Origin: Candidatus Mycobacterium methanotrophicum | GTDB taxonomy: Bacteria; Actinomycetota; Actinomycetes; Mycobacteriales; Mycobacteriaceae | Assembly: GCF_023515995.1 (NCBI RefSeq) | Contig: NZ_CP097320.1 | Span: 744,001-808,000, forward strand | DNA length: 64,000 nucleotides | Reading direction: 5' to 3' | Shown: piece after piece, positions 25,345-34,614 of the stretch | Position numbering within the stretch: position 1 is the first letter of the stretch | Layout: each line of letters opens with the position of its first letter | Position numbers and translations under genes: made by a program | Notes under the pieces: model-generated | Seen by the model: the letters and a program-made list of their open reading frames with translations, nothing else | Told to the model about the DNA's origin: nothing | The model's database searches: none

Positions 25345-25856
25345 TGGGGGCTGCCACCGACTTCGGCGGGTAACGGCGGCGGCAACGGCTTGGTGGGTGT
25401 CGGTGGCGGCGCGGCAGGCGCCGAGCCAGTCGGGGGTGCTGCAGGGGTTTTCGGCCCGTGGAAATATGCCATCGGTTCTTGGTGGATCACCTGGTTGCCC
25501 TTGGTGACGACCAGAGAACTCGACGTCACCGTGTATGTGACGCCATCGCTTTCGGCGACGTATCCGCCGGCGGCGGACGCCGACGCCGGCACAACCAGTT
25601 TGGCGCCGTCGCTTATCCGCACGCCGCGGTACTCGTACTTGCCGCTCTGGGTTTTGCAGATCGCCACCCGCGAGGTGGCCGTGCTGCCGAAAACCACCGC
25701 GGTGTCCGGCGCCGCGCAACGTGCTGTGGAGTCGACGAAACCCAGGGCGTCGGTCGAGGGGTCGGCCACCGCCAATGGCAGGCCGAGCGTGAACAGCGCC
25801 CAACCCGCCGCCGCGGCGGCGGTGGCGTGGCGGATGTGGGTCCGGGACGACGGCAT
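25341..25856 (-). CDS. Secreted conserved mycobacterial protein
   Basis: A 171-residue exported protein of unknown function. An Arg-containing N-terminus and hydrophobic stretch (ATAAAAAGWALFTLGLPLAVA, about residues 11-31) form a signal peptide. The mature part has two cysteines that could pair and ends in a Pro-rich tail. ATG 25856 follows GGTGGAG and is preferred to 25898. Its last three codons and TAG stop lie at the IS junction, so the original C-terminus may have been different. Confidence 0.75.
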   Translation of the reverse strand: MPSSRTHIRHATAAAAAGWALFTLGLPLAVADPSTDALGFVDSTARCAAPDTAVVFGSTATSRVAICKTQSGKYEYRGVRISDGAKLVVPASASAAGGYVAESDGVTYTVTSSSLVVTKGNQVIHQEPMAYFHGPKTPAAPPTGSAPAAPPPTPTKPLPPPLPAEVGGSPH

Positions 25857-25985
25857 CAGGACTCCACCACAACACGCCCAACCGGTTGGTGCGCGCATTC
25901 GCGCCGGAAGACTACCAAATCGTTAGCTCCCCGATACGCCAGCTAGATTCGTTGGCGGCGAACCGCGCCGATGAAAGGGTAAGCC

Positions 25986-27725
25986 ATGGGACTGCTGTTC
26001 AATCCGAATGCTTACGACCCAGTTCAGTTCGACGCCATGACGCGGCGTCAACTCCGCGCGGTGATCGACTGGTTCGAACGACGCGGCAAGGCGCGGCTGC
26101 TCCGAGAAGATCTCGAGGCAAGGTGGGTGTCGGACTTCCTCGAATTCATCAAGCAAGCGCGGATCTTCGCGACCTTCCTCACCCCTTCGGAATACGGCGG
26201 CGGCGACCCGAACAAGCGGTGGGACACCTCCCGCAATGCCGCGCTGAGCGAGATCTTCGGCTTCTACGGGTTGTCCTACTGGTACGCCGAGCAGGTGACG
26301 ATCCTGGGCCTCGGACCGATCTGGCAGAGCGACAACACCAAGGCCAAGGAACGCGCGGCCCGGCAACTCGAGGCCGGCGGCGTGATGGCGTTCGGGCTCT
26401 CCGAGCGCGAGCACGGCGCAGACATCTACAACACCGACATGCTGCTGACACCCGCTCGCGACAATGGCGCCGAGGGCGCGGAAAGACCCGTCTTTCGCGC
26501 GTCAGGGGAGAAGTACTACATCGGCAACGGGAACGTGGCGGGCATGGTGTCGGTGTTCTCGCGCCGCACCGACGTCGACGGCCCGGACGGCTACGTGTGG
26601 TTCGTCGCCGACAGCGGCCATGCGAACTACGAGCTGATCGGCAACGTCGTGCACGGCCAGATGTATGTCAGCAACTTCCGACTCAACCACTATCCGGTGC
26701 ACGAGGAGGACATTCTGTGCACCGGGCCGGAGGCGTTCTCGGCCGCACTCAACACCGTCAATGTCGGCAAGTTCAACTTGTGCAGCGGCTCGATCGGGAT
26801 GTGCGAGCACGCCTTCTACGAGGCGATCACCCACGCCAATAACCGTATTCTGTACGGAAATCCGGTCACCGACTTCCCTCACGTCCGCGCCAGCTTCGTC
26901 GAGGCCTACGCCAGGTTGGTCGCGATGAAACTGGTCAGCGACCGCGCGATCGACTACTTCCGCAGCGCCAGCCTCGATGACCGTCGATACCTGCTGTTCA
27001 ACCCGGTGACCAAGGCCAAAGTCACCTCCGAGGGCGAGACGGTCATCACTCTGTTATGGGATGTATTGGCCGCCAAAGGCTTTGAGAAGAACGCCTACTT
27101 CTCGCAAGTGGCGCGGCTGATCGGCGCCTTGCCGCGGCTAGAAGGCACCGTGCACGTCAACGTCGCCCAGATCCTGAAGTTCATGCCCAGCTACATGTTC
27201 AACCCGAAGGCGTACCCGGAAATCGGCACTCGCACCGACCCGGCCGATGACGCCTTCTTCTGGGCGCAGGGCCCGGCTCGCGGCGCCTCTAAGGTCCAAT
27301 TCGCCGACTGGACAACGGTCTACGAAAAGCACCTGGAAATACCGAATGTGGCGCTGTTCTATGAACAGACCCTTGCGCTCAAAGAGCTGCTGGCCACCGC
27401 CGCGCCGGACGCCGACCAAATGCGCGATCTCGACTTCCTGCTCGTCGTTGGGCACTTGTTCACGCTGGTGGTCTATGGCCAGCTGATCCTGGAACGAGCC
27501 GGTCTGATCGGGCTCGATGCGGATTTGCTCGACCAGATCTTCAGCATCCAGATCCGCGATTTTTCCCAGCATGCCGTCGCATTGCATGGCAAGCCGAGTT
27601 CGACGTCAGCGCAACAAGACTGGGTGATGTCGGCGGTACGCAAGCCGGTCGCCGATAAGGACCGCTTCGAGCGGGTCTGGCAGCAGGTCAAGGCATACGA
27701 CGGCGCCTACGAAATGCGGCCGTAG
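25986..27725 (+). CDS. Acyl-CoA dehydrogenase family protein
   Basis: A 579-residue flavoprotein of the long mycobacterial FadE group, expected to introduce an alpha-beta double bond into an acyl-CoA. It shows the FAD/substrate region MAFGLSEREHGADIYNTDM, the beta-domain segment FRASGEKYYIGNG, and the alpha-helical C-terminal domain from FNLCSGSIGMCEHAFYEAI. It is about 200 residues longer than simple acyl-CoA dehydrogenases, with an extra C-terminal helical part. AAAGGG precedes ATG 25986. It is followed at 21 nt by a broken epimerase gene on the same strand. The natural substrate is not evident. Confidence 0.85.
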   Translation: MGLLFNPNAYDPVQFDAMTRRQLRAVIDWFERRGKARLLREDLEARWVSDFLEFIKQARIFATFLTPSEYGGGDPNKRWDTSRNAALSEIFGFYGLSYWYAEQVTILGLGPIWQSDNTKAKERAARQLEAGGVMAFGLSEREHGADIYNTDMLLTPARDNGAEGAERPVFRASGEKYYIGNGNVAGMVSVFSRRTDVDGPDGYVWFVADSGHANYELIGNVVHGQMYVSNFRLNHYPVHEEDILCTGPEAFSAALNTVNVGKFNLCSGSIGMCEHAFYEAITHANNRILYGNPVTDFPHVRASFVEAYARLVAMKLVSDRAIDYFRSASLDDRRYLLFNPVTKAKVTSEGETVITLLWDVLAAKGFEKNAYFSQVARLIGALPRLEGTVHVNVAQILKFMPSYMFNPKAYPEIGTRTDPADDAFFWAQGPARGASKVQFADWTTVYEKHLEIPNVALFYEQTLALKELLATAAPDADQMRDLDFLLVVGHLFTLVVYGQLILERAGLIGLDADLLDQIFSIQIRDFSQHAVALHGKPSSTSAQQDWVMSAVRKPVADKDRFERVWQQVKAYDGAYEMRP

Positions 27726-27746
27726 CGCCGGGTCTAAGGTCGGCGG

Positions 27747-28451
27747 ATGCGTGGACTGAAGATCCTGATCACCGGCCCAACCGGACAAGTCGCCAGTCCC
27801 ATTGCCCAGGCCTTGGTGGCCGAGAACGAAGTCTGGGGTATCGCCCGGTTCACCAACGCGGCGGCGCGCGAGGCGCTGGAGAAGTTCGGGGTGCGGTGCG
27901 AAACGGTGAACCTGGCCGCGGGGGACTTCAGCGGGGTCCCGTCCGATTTTGATTACGTCCTCAACGTGGCGGTGGCCAAGAGCGGAACTGGGACACGCTG
28001 GCCCGCGTGCTCGGCGTGCCTACCACCATCGCCCGGCTCAACGTCCCGTTCGGCGACAACGGCGGCTGGCCGTTCTATCACATGGAGATGATGCTGGCCG
28101 GCATCCCGATCCCCGTCCCGGCCGGCGGCCCAGCCCGCTACAACCCGACCCACCAGGACGACGTCATCGCGACCACCCCGAAATTGCTTGAGGGGGCGTC
28201 GGTTCCGGCGACCACGCTCAATTGGTGCGGCGAGCAGATAGTTAGTCTGCAGGAGTGGTGCGGCTACCTTGGCTCGCTGGTCGGCAAGGAGCCGGTCTTC
28301 TCCGAAAGCGGGCGGGCGTTTGCGCGGCAATCCCACCGACTCGACTCGGATGCGTGAGCTCGTGGGCGCCACCACGGTCGACTGGCGTGACGTGATGCGC
28401 CGGATGGTAGCCGCGTTCCGTCCGGACCTCGTCGGCTCTGGCAGCGGCTAG
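27747..28451 (+). pseudogene. NAD-dependent epimerase/dehydratase with deletion and frameshifts
   Basis: The N-terminus is intact: KILITGPTGQVASPIAQALV is the Rossmann GxxGxxA motif, and SDFDYVLNVAVAKSG follows. Then about 80 residues, including the YxxxK catalytic region, are gone and the frame shifts near 27975 to continue TLARVLGVPTTIARLNVPFGDNGG. A second shift near 28310 leads to LRGNPTDSTRMRELVGATTVDWRD to the end. With the active site removed the gene is dead. The acyl-CoA dehydrogenase immediately upstream would have been its operon partner. Confidence 0.88.
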
Positions 28452-30802
28452 TCCTGCTTGGCGATCAGCCGCTTCAGCGCCTCGCGATCGGGCGCCAGCA
28501 GCTCGTCGATGCGCGGCTGGTTCACGTCGGCGACGATGATCTCGCCAACCTCCTGATACACGTTGCTGAAGATGCCGTGGGATTTCATCTTTTCGGTCTG
28601 ATAGATGTTGTCCTCGGTCGGTGTCACGTAGTACACGATCTCCGACTTGAACCGATGGATCAGCCACAGGTGGATGATGTCCATCAGCCTCTTCTTGCGC
28701 AGTTTCTCGGTGAACGTGTTCTGGTCACGCACCGTGAGGATGTTGCGTCCATGGCGGTCCTTGATCGGGTCGACGACCGCGTTCGCCAGCTGTTCCTCAT
28801 CCTCGCCGTAGATACCGAGTTCGAGCACGTCCGAGCCGGCGCGCCGTGGCCGCAGCGTCACGCGGAGCTTCTCGCTGAGCTGGTAATGCTCGCTCCACAG
28901 CGCCAGCCAGTCCTCAAGCAGTTTCTTGGGCACCTCGGTCTGCACGAGGTGCTGGTGCTGAGTGGAGCCCTCGCCCATGGCCTTGGTGGTCGCCGTCCGG
29001 CCCGAGGACGCGGCCAGCGCGGCGTCACTGCGCGGTCCGCCGACGAGGGTTTGCGGTGTGCGGTAAGGCGATTCGACAAGGCGCATCTTGCGCTGCAGGC
29101 GAGCCAGCGCCAGCATGCCGTCTTGCCGTAGTGCGCTGGCGAATTCCTCGGCGGCGACGCCGTCGACCTGATGTCCGCCGTAGGTGATGAAGTTGAAAAC
29201 GAAGCCCATCTTGCCGAGTTGCTCGGGGAACGCCCGCATCTCGTCGTCGCTCATCCCGGTGGTGTCCCAGTTGAACGACGGCGACAGGTTGTAGGCAAGC
29301 ATTTTGTCGGGGTACACGGCGTGGATCGCGTCGGCGAACTGACGAGCAACGACCAGATCCGCTGTTTTGGTTTCCATCCACAGCAGGTCGGCGAACGGCG
29401 CTGCGGCAAGCGATTTGGCGATCGCATACGGGATGCCGCCGCGTATCTGGTAATAGCCCTCGGGCGTTTTGGCCCGCTCGCAGTCCCATCCTGGGTCCGT
29501 GCCCAATTCCCTGGCCTTCTCGCGGGCGGCATACAGCGACGCCCGCTCGGCGAACTGGCGCCATTCGGCGACACTCATATCGCGCGGTTCGCCCTCACTT
29601 TCGGCGAACTCGAGCAAGTCCGCAACGGCTTCGCCGTAGGTCATGAGTCCGGCGTCGTTCTGCCAGACGTCGACGAACTTCGACTCGACCTCGTCGAAGA
29701 GGGCGTCGATCGACTCCTGCGCGTGGTCCGGGGCGGCGGCGGCTTTGGCGATCAAGTCGGCGATCCCATGACGCTCCAACCAGGCATCGGCAGCGGCGTA
29801 CTCGCCGTCGGGAAGGGCATAGAGCAGATGACCGTTGAGTTCTGTGAACCCCGCGTCGTAGAAGCGCCGCACCATCGCAAGGAAGCACGCCTTGTAGGAC
29901 GGGATCTCCAGGTTCGTAGTGCCGAGAAGGAATGGCTGATCGCGCTCGTCGGCCCGGCTGTCCAGCAGGTTGGCCGCCTCGGCATCAGTGCGCGCGACGA
30001 TGATGCCGGGAACTCGCATGATGTCGAGCTGGAAGCGGGCGGTGTTGAGACGTTTGATCTGTTCGTCGGACGGCACCAGAACCTTGCCGCCCTGATGCCC
30101 ACACTTCTTGGTGCCTGGGCGTTGGTCCTCGATGTGGTATCCCGGCACCCCCGCCTCGACGAACCGTTTGATCAGGTTGCGCACATGCGGATCGCCGCCG
30201 TGGCCGGTGTCGGCGTCGGCGATGATGAACGGCCGGAAGTCGACCGCCGGCGTCCATTCCCGTTGCTCGTCGGTCATCCGCAACCGCAGGTATTGCTGAT
30301 TGCGGTCGGCGGTGAGCAGGGCGCGCACCAGGGCGGCGGCCTCGTCGGGCACCTGGCTCAGCGGATAGCTGGCCAGGTCGGGTCCGGGGTCTTCGTGGAT
30401 CGAGCCCTTAGCCGAGGTCGCCCACCCGCCGAGGTAGATGCCCTCGATGCCCGTCCGCTTCATCGTCACTGCCTGCCCGGGCGAGTATGGGCCGAAGGTC
30501 GTGATGCTCTTGCGCTGGCCGAACAGCTCACGCAGCCGAGGGTAGAACGCCTCGGCCGCTTTTCGGGCAACGATGTAATCGCTGGGGATGGTGCCGCGCT
30601 GTTCTACGACTTGGCGTGCGGTGTAGAGGCGAGTGATTCCGTCGAATCGCGGGCCGTCGAAGTACCGCTGGGTAGCGGCTATATCTTTCTCGACGTCTTT
30701 CTCGACGTCTTTCTCGACGTCTTTCTCGACGTCTTTCTCGACGTCACTGTGGAAGTTGTCGTCGAGGGATGTGCGGGCCTCGGTGTCCGCGTCAATTGCC
30801 AT
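28448..30802 (-). CDS. aceA: Isocitrate lyase 2 (long form)
   Basis: Splits isocitrate into glyoxylate and succinate; also acts as methylisocitrate lyase in mycobacteria. It has 784 residues, the ICL2 (Rv1915/Rv1916, AceA2) type with a large C-terminal regulatory domain, compared with about 430 for ICL1. The catalytic loop is KKCGH, and [19 protein letters not shown] and [26 protein letters not shown] mark the barrel. The C-terminal domain starts near residue 600. ATG 30802 follows AGGAG. Near residue 20 it carries five tandem DVEK units encoded by perfect 12-bp repeats, an expansion of a region that appears once in M. tuberculosis. Gene is intact. Confidence 0.95.
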   Translation of the reverse strand: MAIDADTEARTSLDDNFHSDVEKDVEKDVEKDVEKDVEKDIAATQRYFDGPRFDGITRLYTARQVVEQRGTIPSDYIVARKAAEAFYPRLRELFGQRKSITTFGPYSPGQAVTMKRTGIEGIYLGGWATSAKGSIHEDPGPDLASYPLSQVPDEAAALVRALLTADRNQQYLRLRMTDEQREWTPAVDFRPFIIADADTGHGGDPHVRNLIKRFVEAGVPGYHIEDQRPGTKKCGHQGGKVLVPSDEQIKRLNTARFQLDIMRVPGIIVARTDAEAANLLDSRADERDQPFLLGTTNLEIPSYKACFLAMVRRFYDAGFTELNGHLLYALPDGEYAAADAWLERHGIADLIAKAAAAPDHAQESIDALFDEVESKFVDVWQNDAGLMTYGEAVADLLEFAESEGEPRDMSVAEWRQFAERASLYAAREKARELGTDPGWDCERAKTPEGYYQIRGGIPYAIAKSLAAAPFADLLWMETKTADLVVARQFADAIHAVYPDKMLAYNLSPSFNWDTTGMSDDEMRAFPEQLGKMGFVFNFITYGGHQVDGVAAEEFASALRQDGMLALARLQRKMRLVESPYRTPQTLVGGPRSDAALAASSGRTATTKAMGEGSTQHQHLVQTEVPKKLLEDWLALWSEHYQLSEKLRVTLRPRRAGSDVLELGIYGEDEEQLANAVVDPIKDRHGRNILTVRDQNTFTEKLRKKRLMDIIHLWLIHRFKSEIVYYVTPTEDNIYQTEKMKSHGIFSNVYQEVGEIIVADVNQPRIDELLAPDREALKRLIAKQD
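30684..30743. repeat. 12-bp minisatellite, five perfect copies, inside aceA
   Basis: TCTTTCTCGACG repeated five times without a mismatch; on the coding strand each unit encodes DVEK. The unit is a multiple of three, so copy-number change leaves the frame intact. Confidence 0.97.
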
Positions 30803-31093
30803 GATCGTTTCACTCCTGTTCCAGCCCGATTGCCCCGATGAGGAAAGTCTATGGGCTGCAGGGCATAGGCAGCATGACGTTTCAATTCGAAGATCTCGGC
30901 CGACTGCCGTCTGCAGCACACAGCCGCATCGAGGATGCCGCCAACCGGGCGCGGCTAAACCCCCGGGCGCCGACAAGATTCACGCGCGGCGGCACAAATG
31001 ATTAGCGGCGACAACGTTTCGGCAGCTTTGGGGTATGCAAGTCGTATACACTACCGCCACGCGGCGACGGCGCCACATCTGAGGGGAGCTGCG

Positions 31094-32062
31094 ATGAGTT
31101 CTCGACGAGCGGCCCGCACGCTGGGCGCCTCACCGAGGGTTTCGCAGGTTGAACTGCCGCCGAGCCGCGCCGTCGCCGTCCGCGCCCCGGATGGCACCCG
31201 CCTGCACACCGAGGTATTTGGGCCCGAGGACGGCTATCCGATCGTGCTTTCGCACGGCGTCACCTGCGCCATCCGGGTGTGGGCCTACCAAATCGCCGAG
31301 CTGGCCACCGATCACCGGGTCATTGCGTTCGACCATCGCGGCCATGGCCGCAGCGGTGTCCCCCGACGCGGCGGGTACAGCCTTGCTCACCTTGCCTCGG
31401 ACGTCGACGCGGTGCTCGAGGCCACGCTCGCACCGGGCGAGCGTGCCGTGATCGCCGGACATTCGATGGGCGGCATGGCGATTGCCGCTTGGTCGGAGCG
31501 GTACCGTCATAAGGTCGGTGCGCGCGCCGATGCCGTCGCGCTGATCAACACCACCACCGGTGATCTGCTGCGCGAGGTGAAGCTGTTGCCGTTTCCGGCG
31601 CCCTTGGCGCCGGTCCGCGTAATGGGTGGGCGTGCGCTGGTCAACATCTTCGGTTCGTTCACGGTGCCGCCCGCGGTACGGCGCGCCACCCACGAAATGA
31701 TCTCGATCCTGGCGGTCGGGGCCGACGCCGAGCCCGAGGTCGGGTCGCTGATCTACGAGCTGTTCGACGCCACGTCGCCGTTAGGACGCGGCGGCTGCGG
31801 CAAGGCGCTGGTCGACGCGCTGCAGCGTCGGCACATCGACCTCGCCGGCCTGACGGTCCCGACGCTGGTGATCGGCAGCGAACGCGACCGGCTGACACCG
31901 CTGGTCCAATCCCGTCGGATCGCCGAGGCCGCACCCAACCTGGTTGACCTCGTCGTGCTGCCGGGTGGGCACTGCTCGATGCTGGAACGCCCGGTCGAGG
32001 TCAACCGGGAACTGCGCGCGCTCGCCGAGTTGTTCACCGACAGCCGGCGCATCACCTCGTAG
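31094..32062 (+). CDS. Alpha/beta hydrolase
   Basis: A 322-residue serine hydrolase fold. It shows the oxyanion region LSHGVTC, the nucleophile elbow GHSMGG (Ser), a late Asp in GSERDRLTP and a His in LPGGHCSML, so the catalytic triad is complete. ATG 31094 follows GAGGGGA; the earlier in-frame start at 30998 has no ribosome site. It is divergent from aceA, 291 bp apart. Its 3' end overlaps the truncated amine oxidase on the other strand by 11 nt. Esterase, lipase or epoxide-hydrolase-like roles are all possible. Confidence 0.88.
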   Translation: MSSRRAARTLGASPRVSQVELPPSRAVAVRAPDGTRLHTEVFGPEDGYPIVLSHGVTCAIRVWAYQIAELATDHRVIAFDHRGHGRSGVPRRGGYSLAHLASDVDAVLEATLAPGERAVIAGHSMGGMAIAAWSERYRHKVGARADAVALINTTTGDLLREVKLLPFPAPLAPVRVMGGRALVNIFGSFTVPPAVRRATHEMISILAVGADAEPEVGSLIYELFDATSPLGRGGCGKALVDALQRRHIDLAGLTVPTLVIGSERDRLTPLVQSRRIAEAAPNLVDLVVLPGGHCSMLERPVEVNRELRALAELFTDSRRITS

Positions 32063-32235
32063 CTGGTAGCCGCGCAGCGACGTCGGCGGCTGCCCGCTGC
32101 CCGGAACGCACCGCGCCATCGAGGAAACCGGTCCACTCGTCGGCGGTCTCGGCGCCGGCCCAATGAATCGGCCCGACCGGGCGGCGTAACCGTTGCCGAG
32201 CCAGAGCTGGGTGCGCTCGCCGCCGATCATGGCCG
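32052..32235 (-). pseudogene. Flavin monoamine oxidase, C-terminal fragment
   Basis: The minus strand reads [33 protein letters not shown] and then a stop at 32052, which is the characteristic FAD-binding C-terminus of AofH-type amine oxidases. The rest, including the N-terminal Rossmann motif, is absent: unrelated transposase sequence begins within a few tens of bases. A frameshift also lies just before the conserved block. Confidence 0.8.
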
Positions 32236-32259
32236 GCCCAAACCGATAGCGACACAGCG

Positions 32260-32970
32260 GTGCACGCGGACGAATCCCACCACGCCGCTACCACCAGCGC
32301 CGCGTCTGGCGTGGCCGTGGCGGTCGACGCGGTTGTCGCCGCCGCCGTCATGGCCGCCGCCGTCGCCACGGTCGCCGCGGCGACGATCGATGCTGGCCAG
32401 CCCGACACCACCAGCAGTACTGGTCTTGAGGTGTATGGCGATTCGGCGTATGGCACCGGGGCCGCGCGTGCGGCCTACCAGCGCGGTGGGCACGACATGG
32501 TGATCAAGCCCAAGCCGCTGGTGCCCGCGGTGGCGGGTGGGTTCGCCCTTGACGACTTCGCCATCGACGAATCGGCCGGGACCGTCACCTGCCGGGGCGG
32601 GCATACCTGCACCATGACCGCCAAGCGGACGGTGACCTTCGGCGCGGTGTGCGCCGCCTGCCCGCTGCGGTCGCGCTGCACCACAGCCAAAGAGGGCCGC
32701 TTGATGAGTATCCACCCGCATGGGCAGCTGCTGCGCGCCGCGCGAGCCCAAGCCCGCACCCCCGAATTCCAGCAGGCCTACCCCACCCGTTCGACGGTCG
32801 AGCGGATCGTCGCCTGGACCGCCACCAACCGTGGACGGCGGATCAAACTGCGCTACCTCGGTGTCGATAAGAACCACGCCTGGTTCCGAACCCGTTGCGC
32901 TGCAATCAATCTCCGAACGCTCATCAACACCGGCCTGACCCGGCGGGACGGGACGTGGGCGCTGGCTTAA
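32260..32970 (+). pseudogene. IS1182-family transposase, 3' fragment
   Basis: The part from about 32400 onward resembles the C-terminal half of IS1182 transposases: [10 protein letters not shown] with the second catalytic Asp, then a Cys segment CAACPLRSRCTTAK, then YPTRSTVERIVAW with the Glu, and NRGRRIKLRYLGVDKNHAWFRTRCAAINLR. The N-terminal domain and first Asp are missing, and the segment before 32400 is Ala/Val-rich and unlike the family. It is not the same element as the one at 23548. It probably truncated the amine oxidase gene on insertion and then decayed. Confidence 0.85.
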
Positions 32971-33020
32971 CGGCCAGGCCCACCCTTGCCCTGTCGATAC
33001 CCGCCGAGCACACTAGAAAC

Positions 33021-33101
33021 GGCGGGAAGAACGACCACGTTATCGACCAATCAGGTCTGACTCACTGCCGAAGAAACGGCCTTGTCGGCGTTCTTCCCGC
33101 C
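33021..33101. repeat. Perfect 13-bp inverted repeat bracketing 81 bp
   Basis: GGCGGGAAGAACG (33021-33033) and CGTTCTTCCCGCC (33089-33101) enclose 55 bp with no frame. It lies between the transposase fragment and the SDR fragment. It could be a miniature element, a leftover pair of IS ends, or a terminator with a very long loop. Confidence 0.5.
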
Positions 33102-33127
33102 CTACCACGTTTCCTTGTTCAGAGGCC

Positions 33128-33391
33128 TCCAAGGCCGCGCTGGAGCACCTGACGTCGTGTGCGGCCTACGATCGGCAGGGTCATGGCATCGCGGTCAACG
33201 CTCTATCACCATCCGAACCGATTATGACGCTGGGACTTTCGTATTATGCCCCCGAATTCGACGACGTGGCGCGGGCGGGGGAATTCGCCCAGGCGACAGT
33301 GGAGTTGGCGCTGGTTGACCCCGAGGCGGTGGCGGGGCGAACGATCGGTCATCTGCAGGTGCTCGACGGCAGCTTCCAGCCGTCGGCCTAG
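33128..33391 (+). pseudogene. Short-chain dehydrogenase/reductase, C-terminal fragment
   Basis: The frame reads SKAALEHLTSCAAYDRQGHG, IAVNALSPSEPI and ends LQVLDGSFQPSA before TAG. The Lys follows the position of the lost catalytic Tyr in a YxxxK-like setting, and AVNALSP is the SDR NxxxPG-equivalent region. The whole Rossmann half is missing. Confidence 0.75.
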
Positions 33392-33475
33392 GCCTGAGCC
33401 GGCCTGACGGAGGTTGTCGGACCACCGCGCAATACTGCGGTTGCTGATCCGATCCTCAATGAAGGGATGGCGAGC

Positions 33476-33811
33476 ATGGCCAATGTCGTGAACTATTTCG
33501 AGATCGGCACACCCGATGCCGGGGCCACCAGGGCGTTCTACGGCGGATTGTTCGAGTGGCAGGTTGGTGCGACCGGCGACTATCGCATGATCGACGGCGA
33601 CAAGGGCGGGGTTTGGGACACCTCGGCCATGGGCGGCGGGTCGTATGCGATCTTCTACGTCCAGGTCGACAACGTTGCGGCCACCATCGAGAAGGCGACC
33701 GGACTTGGCGCGAAAGTGCTGGTGCCATTGACCGACAACGGCCCGCTCGAATTCGCTCATCTACAAGACCCGCAGGGCAACCGGTTTGGGGTATGGCGAC
33801 CCAAAACCTAA
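33476..33811 (+). CDS. VOC-family (glyoxalase/bleomycin-resistance fold) protein
   Basis: A small protein of 111 residues with one vicinal-oxygen-chelate domain pair: VVNYFEIGTPDAGATRAFYGGLFEW at the start and LEFAHLQDPQGNRFGVWRP at the end, typical of the fold. Metal ligands are not evident with certainty. ATG 33476 sits 9 nt after GAAGGG; ATG 33467 is too close to the same ribosome site. It stands alone between the SDR fragment and a convergent methyltransferase. Confidence 0.85.
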   Translation: MANVVNYFEIGTPDAGATRAFYGGLFEWQVGATGDYRMIDGDKGGVWDTSAMGGGSYAIFYVQVDNVAATIEKATGLGAKVLVPLTDNGPLEFAHLQDPQGNRFGVWRPKT

Positions 33812-33847
33812 CTGCCTGAGGTAGACCGACCAGGAGTCGGCAGGATC

Positions 33848-34450
33848 TCAAGCCGGCTTGGTCGCGGTGACGGCGTTGATGATCACCGCGTGCAGCCGGT
33901 GCCAGCGCAGCGAGCAGAACCCGGCGCGCAGCAGACAGGTGGCGCGCTGCCGGGTGCGGGCCTTGCCGCGGCGGCTGGTGGGCATCGTCGGCAGCAGCAT
34001 CCGGGAGAACTGGTCGACGAGCACCAGTCGGCCGCCGGGACGCAGCACGCGGACGCACGCGCGCAGTCCGGATTGCTGGTCGGACCAGTGATCGAATGAG
34101 GTCGTGCTGACGACCAGGTCGAAGCTGTCGTCGGCGCAGCCGATCTGTTCGGCGACGCCGACGGTGAACGTCAACCGGTCGTCGCAGGTAAGAGCAGTGG
34201 CCGTCTTCACCATCGCGGGCGCGGCGTCGATGCCGACGAGCTGTTCGGCGTCGGGATAGCGGTCGGCCAGCGCGCGCAGCAGGTAACCGGTTCCGCAGCC
34301 CAAATCGAGCACCCGACTCGGTGCTGCAACGGTTGCCACTGCGAGGGTGGCGGTGCGCTCGGCGATCTCGTGACGGAGGCGACCCCGCCAGCCGCGGTCG
34401 TAGCTCGCGGCCTGATCGTTGAACTCAGCGACGTTCCGATACGGCGGCAC
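33848..34450 (-). CDS. Class I SAM-dependent methyltransferase
   Basis: A 200-residue methyltransferase. Motif I is VLDLGCGTGYLLRAL, followed by VGIDAAPAMV (acidic ribose-binding residue), FDLVVSTTSFDHW and LRPGGRLVLVD, the standard UbiE-like order. The C-terminal 50 residues are basic and divergent. The substrate is unknown. Two tandem 16-17 bp repeats lie immediately upstream (34459-34491). Confidence 0.88.
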   Translation of the reverse strand: MPPYRNVAEFNDQAASYDRGWRGRLRHEIAERTATLAVATVAAPSRVLDLGCGTGYLLRALADRYPDAEQLVGIDAAPAMVKTATALTCDDRLTFTVGVAEQIGCADDSFDLVVSTTSFDHWSDQQSGLRACVRVLRPGGRLVLVDQFSRMLLPTMPTSRRGKARTRQRATCLLRAGFCSLRWHRLHAVIINAVTATKPA

Positions 34451-34458
34451 TGACCTAG

Positions 34459-34491
34459 CGACCCTTTGTCGCTAACGACCCTTTGTCGCTA
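34459..34491. repeat. Tandem direct repeat before the methyltransferase gene
   Basis: CGACCCTTTGTCGCTA occurs at 34459-34474 and 34476-34491, separated by one base, starting 8 bp from the methyltransferase start codon. Each unit also contains a short inverted pair (GCGAC/GTCGC). Confidence 0.85.
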
Positions 34492-34587
34492 GAAAGCCAC
34501 CGGCCGGGTTGGTCCGGCGAGGCGTCTGATGATGAGCAGTTGCCCGGCGACCTCGTGGTCCGTCACATTCCAACGCTCGGCGATCAT
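34489..34587 (-). pseudogene. Possible 32-codon gene remnant
   Basis: ATG 34587 to TAG 34489 encodes MIAERWNVTDHEVAG and then unrelated residues. The opening resembles the start of small mycobacterial SRPBCC/DUF2867-type proteins, but too little is left to assign it. The stop falls within the tandem repeat. Confidence 0.3.
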
Positions 34588-34614
34588 CGAACTACACGTT
34601 AGCGGTTAACCGGC

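Noticed and set aside
30684..30743. Five tandem 12-bp repeats considered as a CRISPR-like array
   Set aside because: Units are contiguous without spacers and lie in frame inside aceA.
29171..30841. 556-codon plus-strand frame opposite aceA
   Set aside because: Shadow of the isocitrate lyase gene, no recognisable protein features.
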